Positions 60,705-64,000 of a stretch of 64,000 bases of DNA are shown here, piece after piece. Source of the stretch: Brasenia schreberi. Lineage: Eukaryota; Streptophyta; Magnoliopsida; Nymphaeales; Cabombaceae. The stretch covers positions 9,670,501 through 9,734,500 of the forward strand of contig JAYKKT010000074.1 in NCBI GenBank assembly GCA_036023115.1, given 5' to 3'. Both the position numbers and the translations under genes were made by a program. Position 1 is the first letter of the stretch; each line of letters begins with the position of its first letter. Under the pieces are notes generated by a model that saw only the letters and a list, made by a program, of their open reading frames with translations, was not told the origin of the DNA and ran no database searches.

Positions 60705-61721
60705 CTCACTCAGTCCTTGAGCTGCTCCAGAACGCTCCACATTACTGTTGTCTGACTTGAGAGTATCCAACAACCATGGCACAAGATCTGGGAAATGTTC
60801 TTGACCCATGCCTCTTATAAGGGATCCAATACGCTCTAGCCAACAGCTGACCGAACTTCAGGGATAGGATCCACAAGTACCTGCTCTTATAATACCACCA
60901 CTTGTAAATGAGAAGGGGCCAAGACCAACACAACAAATGTAAAAGCTATAGTAAGAAATTACCTTTTTACTTCAGGGAAGCTTAACAATCCTATATATGG
61001 AATCATATCCTTTGGTTCTGTAACCAAGGAACACATGTTTTCAACTATCTGTGCCTGCCCTCTTCTTAGTGTCAACACTCCTTTTCCTTAGTCCCTCTAT
61101 GTACTATTGGTACCAATAATGCAAGTGACAGGGCATCAATCAATTAGCACAGGTTGTCTGCAACCAATCAACAAGGATTTTGGGCAACAAGACACAAAAC
61201 TAAACCAAAATCAACAAGGTACATGCCATAAACCTTACTTGAAGAAGAATATCAAGGGAATATTTTTGTATGCTCATTAGGATCACTAAGTCCCTTAAGT
61301 AGAGTAGGGACTAGAGCAGATATTTCTGGATTCTTTATCACTACTCCCAACCTAAAAAAGAAAATATGAAAATATAAAAATAAAACAAAAAATATTCACA
61401 GAATACAGGAATCAAGTAGATAGAACAGTTCATCACCCAAGACCTAACACTGTTGAAGGGCCATTTACTTAACTGACTGGACTTTAGGATGGGTATCAGT
61501 TAAAACAATTCAAAAGAGAGATGGGTTAGCGACACATAACCAATAAAGTACAAAGAAATTAGAACTCGTAATGTAATGTTTTGCCTCATCTTATACCTCT
61601 CAGTAAGTTTGGGTACAATTTTAGGGAGGCACTGAGATAGCTGTTCAGGTGCGCAATAAGCCATTGCCCCAAGAAGTTGTACACTACTTTGCTTGGTCCG
61701 CCAAGCCTTGTCTTCCAGGCC
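60705..61721 (-). pseudogene. GCN1: GCN1 EF3-like region exons, damaged
   Basis: 61597-61721 reads cleanly as [20 protein letters not shown] to VPKLTE. Next, [10 protein letters not shown] (about 61460-61505) has no AG acceptor before it and runs into TAA. 61239-61351 (ISALVPTLLKGLSDPNEHT) carries two single-base insertions. About 60963-61155 (LALLVPIVHRG) has several indels and stops. 60705-60880 begins VLVDPIPEVRS and ends MGQEHFPDLVPWLL, with a 2-base loss and a 1-base gain between them. The order matches the family, so these are decayed true exons, not chance matches. Confidence 0.85.
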
Positions 61722-62589
61722 CTGCAGAAAATGCAAAAGCCAGCATATTCAACCACTAAGAAGATGGACTGATGTGAATGAAATAGCATTATACAAAACA
61801 TACCATTTCCAAAAACCATTTAGTTTTAGGCTTCTGGCCTAAATTTGAAAATGTTTAAATTTCGGCATTCCAATTGTAATTGTTATTTGGTTTTAGATCA
61901 AGTTGGAACATGACTTCCACCCTATTCACCTGAATCTCCGTTACTGCAAGATCCCAACCCTATCCTCCAAGTGAGCTGAGCTGCTCGCCAGCAACTCGAA
62001 ACTGACTCAATGGTAACTTGAAATCAACTTGGTCTTGTAGACATGTGAGAGACCAAGTTTCAGTTCACCAATACCCGCTTGTAAGCTCATCAGCTGAGCT
62101 GGACTACCATTTAGGAGAGAATTCTTCAATTGGTTTTCTCCCATATTGAATACAAAGAAAAGTATGGAGACAGGTGAAAGGGCCTTAAAATGAGGTCCAT
62201 TGGCTTATCCCATTTGAAGAGAAATAGAGATAGAGGGTGGAAGAAAGCCTATAAAGGAGGAGTAAGTACCTATAACAAGGCATACCTTTTTCAATCCTAT
62301 TAAGCAAGATGTAAGATGCATATTGCTACCGTAAGGACCACAAAATATTAAAGATACTTTATGACAAAAGGATGATGACTTGACACCTTGCCATAATTTG
62401 CTAAGCCTTGGTAAATGAGCATCATAAACCTAGCACGATCCTCAACAATTCCAAACAAGCCTCAAGTCAACCTTGAGCAGCATATTACAAAGAGAACTCT
62501 CAAGTCATTACAACAGTGCGAACAAGAGATGGGGCCATGAGTCACTCCAGCGAACAGACAAGCTCCAACATGTGAGCTCTCTCTCCATG
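61722..62589. other. no gene seen
   Basis: Sequence upstream of the first readable GCN1 exon. The preceding GCN1 exon is not found here. Confidence 0.4.
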
Positions 62590-62868
62590 GTGTGCCTGTT
62601 AATTTGTAATAGGAAATTTGGGCCATTAGGGCCCAGCAGGTCCATGAAGGAGGGCCTTTTGGGAGTGGGCCTCAAGGGCCAGCCCCCTCAACGGCTACAC
62701 TATTAGCTGTTGGGAGTTCCCAATGGCTAAAAGTGTAGGCATTGGGAGCAGCTGCTCCCATTCTCTCTCATTCTTAAATGTAAAGTCAAAGTCTCTATAA
62801 ATAGAGGGTGGGTGTTAATAATAAAATTAAGAGATTTTAATGCTCACTTGACTTGTTTGTAATTTTAC
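62590..62868 (+). repeat. probable LTR fragment (copia-type)
   Basis: CTCTATAAATAGAGG (62792-62806) followed by GTGTTAATAATAAAATTAAG and GCTCACTTGACTT parallels the LTR-like end of the copia relic near 34230-34290 (CTCTATAAATAGAGG, GTGTTAAATGAATAATTA, GCTCACTTGACTT). It contains the perfect palindrome GGGAGCAGCTGCTCCC. Confidence 0.6.
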
Positions 62869-62870
62869 CT

Positions 62871-64000
62871 AGTGTTATCCGTATCGCACCGTATCGTACA
62901 CCACGATACGATACACCGATATGTATCGCAAATAAAGACTTATCGGTCCGTATTGCATGATACGGAGCGTATCACCCATATTGTGCGATACGGGCGATAC
63001 GCCCAGGGACCCTTGTCGAACGAAAACCCGCATTTTTGCAGGTTTCTTAGTTTGTTCAGAGCTCCCCAAGCTCCCCTAGCGAGGTTCTTCGCCTCCTTGG
63101 TGTTCAAGGCTCTAAAAACGTGCTCTACGGTGTCCGTGTAAGCCTCCTAACTCGGATTTTGGTATATTTTTAGTGTTTTTCTTCATTTTTTCCTTTGTAT
63201 TTGTTGTTTTTTTGTGTTATTTGTATTTTTCTTTTTTTGAATGAGAAAATATGAAGTTATTAAGTGTGTAGATATGAATTTTATTGCATTCATGAAGTGG
63301 GAGACACTCTATTTGAGTGTTATTTGAATATTAGAGATTTACGAAGTGCTTTTATTTTCAAGTTTTTAATTGAATTAAACTGCTCTAAGCGAGATGGCAG
63401 GAAGGGGTGGTAGAGACTCCCATTCTAAGTCTGATGATCTGGCATGACAGTGGGGTACACCAGTTGAGGGTTCCAGATTAAAGATCTGATGTTTATTTTG
63501 TGAGAGGGTGGTTAGTGGTGGAATTTCACAGTTGAAACACCACCTAGCAGGGACTAGGAAAGAAGTTGCTCCTTGCAGAGGCAGAGTTAGAAGTTTGCCA
63601 GAAAGCATTAAATGATAATGCCTTCAGATGATTGAGAGTATACAAGAGAGGAGACAACAAAAGGATGATTTGGAGATGTTTGAAGAAGATGATGAAGATA
63701 TTGGATTTGGATTCACTAATAGCTTGCCTTCAGATGCTAGAACAAAGATGGGTAGTAGCAGTTCACGACCACCTAGCAGGAAAAAGAGGGTTGCTGAAGA
63801 CTTTGGAGGTGGTAGAAGAGGAAGTTCAGGAAGGAGCAGATGAAGAGTTAGCTTCTAGCATACATTCATTTTTTCCTCCTACCACTATACCTGGTGCTCA
63901 ACCTGGAATTTGTGCTGCTATGGTTTTAGAACTACTACTTGATCAGGCAAACCTTGCAGTTGGCAAATGGTTTTACGATGCATGTATTCCATTCAATGTA
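62871..64000 (+). mobile_element. hAT transposon 5' part, running off the window
   Basis: Starts TAGTGTTATCCGTATCGC with dense CGATACG/CGTATCG words to about 63000. It then follows the copy at 28584 closely: MAGRGGRDSHSKSDD (63394), a BED finger SGGISQLKHHLAGTRKEV, SRPPSRKKRVAEDFGGG (about 63765), and VGKWFYDACIPFN at the edge. Stops at several positions make this copy inactive as read. Confidence 0.87.

Larger units (their letters stand above)
39463..61721 (-). pseudogene. GCN1: GCN1 / ILITYHIA (eIF2-alpha kinase activator), 3' part of gene
   Basis: GCN1 is a giant HEAT-repeat protein that binds ribosomes and activates the GCN2 kinase when amino acids are short; in plants it is ILITYHIA. 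The minus strand carries the EF3-like region and the rest to the C-terminus. From 59492 to 39463, twenty-five exons join without loss of frame (2835 bases, 944 residues plus TAG). The four exons just upstream (60705 to about 61505) carry indels or stops, so the locus as a whole looks broken or alternatively started. Nothing of the first half of the protein is seen up to 64000; it would lie beyond the window. Introns host several transposons. It could also be a sequence-quality problem confined to 60.7-61.5 kb. Confidence 0.88.

Overview
This is nuclear DNA of a flowering plant. Genes are split by GT-AG introns (and at least one GC-AG intron), three or four recognisable plant housekeeping genes are present, and most of the rest is plant-type transposable elements: RTE-clade and L1-clade LINEs, Ty1/copia LTR elements and BED-finger hAT elements. 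The species cannot be read from the sequence. A woody non-grass angiosperm, possibly a magnoliid, is only a guess from the gene sequences and TE mix.

Layout. (1) 500-6984, plus strand: TH2, the TenA + HAD-phosphatase fusion of thiamin metabolism. It has six exons and an open frame, but a key residue looks altered in each domain. (2) 7790-11170: two RTE LINE copies; the second has a target-site duplication in an AT microsatellite. (3) 12132-14489, minus strand: an intact, intronless SBT1.2/SDD1-like subtilase. (4) 14500-34300: transposon-dominated DNA, with an L1 relic (minus), four more RTE copies, two convergent hAT 5' halves, and a decayed copia element hit by an RTE 3' fragment. (5) 34782-37083, plus: the 3' half of FHY (FMN hydrolase/riboflavin kinase), with its HAD domain absent and a frameshift in the kinase domain. 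(6) 39463-61721, minus: the 3' part of the GCN1/ILITYHIA gene. Twenty-five consecutive exons keep frame, but the four exons just upstream of them (reading 5' to 3') are broken. Its introns hold a complete non-autonomous LTR element (44291-46637) and a copia element with a nested RTE LINE (51290-57000). (7) 62590-64000: an LTR-like stretch and the 5' end of another hAT element running off the window.

How the genes relate. TH2 and FHY are both bifunctional HAD-fusion enzymes of B-vitamin cofactors (B1 and B2) on the same strand about 28 kb apart, and both look damaged. GCN1 converges on FHY. There is no operon-like organisation; the window reads as a gene-poor locus eroded by repeated transposition.

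The most notable object is the 2.35 kb LTR element inside a GCN1 intron. It has a 5-bp target duplication, a primer-binding-site-like sequence and a polypurine tract. It shows no gag or pol, and carries pieces resembling three unrelated host genes: a PPR protein, EBP1/PA2G4 and a CDK-like kinase. All functional statements come from reading translations against remembered family sequences; no database search was possible.
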